Part shown: positions 63,017 to 64,000 of the stretch, in pieces
Numbering within the stretch: position 1 is the first letter of the stretch
Layout of the letters: the number at the start of each line of letters is the position of its first letter
NCBI RefSeq assembly: GCF_000959725.1
Contig: NZ_CP009322.1
Coordinates: 2,852,001 to 2,916,000 of the forward strand
DNA length: 64,000 nt
Direction of reading: 5' to 3'
Origin: Burkholderia gladioli
GTDB lineage: Bacteria > Pseudomonadota > Gammaproteobacteria > Burkholderiales > Burkholderiaceae
Notes under the pieces: generated by a model
Seen by the model: only the letters and a program-made list of their open reading frames with translations
The model's database searches: none
Told to the model about the DNA's origin: nothing
Made by a program: the position numbers and the translations under genes

Positions 63017-63916
63017 TCACGCCAGCCCGCGCCGCCGCAGGAACAGCTTGCGTCCCAGATCGAAGGCCACCAGGTTCCCCGCCACCACCAGCACCAGCCC
63101 GATCACCGCCAGCGTCGACCAGCGATAGCCCTCGAACAGCGTCGACGCGCTCAGCGCCACGAACGGGAACAGCACCGTGCAGTAAGCCGCGCGCTCCGGC
63201 CCGATCCGGCCGACCAGCATCAGGTAGGAGGTGAAGCCGATCACCGAGCCCGGCAGCGCCAGGTAGGCCAGCGCGCCGAGATAGCGCGGCGTCATCTCGG
63301 GCACGAAGGACAGCCCCGCCACGGCCGAGCCGAGCGTGAGCACCGCGGCGCCGATCAGCATCGCCCAGCTGTTGGTGGTGAGCGGGTGCAGCCCCATCGC
63401 CTGCATCCGGCTCGACAGCAGGCTGCCGGTGGAGAAGCACATGGTGCCCGCGAAGGCGATCACCAGGCCGCGCCAGGTGGCCGCGTCGCCGAGATGCCCC
63501 GCCATCTGCTGGTAGAACAGGCAGCCGATGCCGAGCAGGCCCAGCAGCGCGCCGGCGATCGCGGTGGGCTGCAGCGGCCGGCCCAGGAAGATCCGGCCGT
63601 TGATCGCGTTCAGCAGCGGCGCGATCGAGAACACCACGGCCACCAGCCCGCTCGGCACCACGCGCTCGGCGTAGTAGAAGCACAGAAAGTTCAGACAAAA
63701 CAGCGCCACGCCCTGCGCGACCAGGAAGCGCCAGGCCTCGCGCGGCGGCCGGATCGGCCGGCGCAGCACGCGCAGCAGCAGGAACAGCACGGCCGCGGCG
63801 ATCCAGAAGCGCAAGGCGATCGAGATGGGCGGCGGCACGCTGTCGAGCTGCCATTTGATGGCGATCCAGGTGGTGCCCCAGATCAGCACGGTGACGGCAT
63901 AAAGCAGAAGATTCAT
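63017..63916 (-). CDS. EamA family (DMT) exporter
   Basis: A 299-residue protein with ten hydrophobic helices in two EamA repeats: 'VLIWGTTWIAIKWQLDSVPPPISIALRFWIAAAVLFLLL' and the second 'GLVIAFAGTMCFSTGSLLSSR…'. Members export amino acids or metabolites. The start at 63916 is preferred over 63989 because MNLLLYAVTVLIWGTTW is the family opening. It is convergent with the dehalogenase-like gene. Confidence 0.9.
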   Translation of the reverse strand: MNLLLYAVTVLIWGTTWIAIKWQLDSVPPPISIALRFWIAAAVLFLLLRVLRRPIRPPREAWRFLVAQGVALFCLNFLCFYYAERVVPSGLVAVVFSIAPLLNAINGRIFLGRPLQPTAIAGALLGLLGIGCLFYQQMAGHLGDAATWRGLVIAFAGTMCFSTGSLLSSRMQAMGLHPLTTNSWAMLIGAAVLTLGSAVAGLSFVPEMTPRYLGALAYLALPGSVIGFTSYLMLVGRIGPERAAYCTVLFPFVALSASTLFEGYRWSTLAVIGLVLVVAGNLVAFDLGRKLFLRRRGLA

Positions 63917-64000
63917 GAGACGCGCGGCAGGAAAAAGGTGAGGGAGCGGGAATCGGTCGATCCCCGGCAGCTACTGTGCCGCCGCCCATGTCCGGCCACT

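Noticed and set aside
1..64000. CRISPR arrays, tRNA, rRNA
   Set aside because: No regularly spaced repeats and no tRNA- or rRNA-like sequence were seen on either strand by eye.

Overview
The window is GC-rich (about two-thirds G+C by eye, with strong G/C third-position bias) and reads as an accessory-rich stretch of a Burkholderia chromosome. Support for this: a Burkholderia-type trimeric porin, several AraC, LysR and IclR regulators each beside a small catabolic locus, a class C beta-lactamase with a divergent LysR-type regulator, a cobalt transporter pair behind a cobalamin riboswitch, and a 2-aminoethylphosphonate-type phosphonate locus. The species is not assigned. I saw no rRNA, tRNA, CRISPR array or intact insertion sequence.

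Layout. 1-2.8 kb: end of an MFS drug exporter, a YaiI/DUF188 protein, an AAA ATPase and an exported hypothetical. 2.9-5.5 kb: a compact orphan type VI secretion cargo module (PAAR, DUF4123 adaptor, small partner, Tox-REase-5 nuclease, Imm52 immunity) in the order known for the TseT module of Pseudomonas aeruginosa. 5.5-12.6 kb: GNAT, AraC/SDR pair, cupin, ampC-ampR pair, NmrA-like protein and AraC regulator.

12.7-26.7 kb is the most distinctive part. A hydroxyacid oxidase plus IclR pair lies back to back with a second IclR gene. That gene is divergent from a ten-gene, almost gapless set: RraA-like aldolase, hydroxyacid dehydrogenase, SMP-30 lactonase, MFS, porin, amidohydrolase, three more MFS transporters and a Tat-exported amidohydrolase. 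The shared promoter region carries two identical 15-bp palindromes exactly 100 bp apart. The oxidase start codon lies inside a 16-bp-arm inverted repeat. Together these look like an inducible pathway for an unidentified hydroxy-acid or lactone substrate.

26.9-33.4 kb: isochorismatase-fold protein, flavin monooxygenase with divergent TetR (two operators), an AAHS-type aromatic acid transporter, an aldehyde-reductase-type SDR and an AraC regulator. 33.4-40.6 kb is a patchwork with visibly lower GC: a decayed IS3-family transposase fragment, small hypotheticals, a phosphodiesterase, a possible 2OG-Fe(II) oxygenase, a tautomerase/SDR/LysR group, an APH-fold kinase and a Nudix hydrolase. 40.9-46.9 kb: a large GGDEF-EAL protein, a UPF0114 membrane protein, an XRE-cupin regulator with GNAT, and a VC0807-like membrane protein. 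47.0-48.8 kb: cbtBA under a cobalamin riboswitch and a divergent phosphatase-like gene. 48.8-50.8 kb: Lrp-type regulator and PLP sulfur lyase. 50.9-55.6 kb: phosphonate locus (MFS, Fe-ADH, phnX, LysR) lacking phnW. 55.9-63.9 kb: a GH92 lipoprotein and a GH2 lipoprotein facing each other across a strong terminator, a Tat-exported haloacid dehalogenase-like protein and an EamA exporter.
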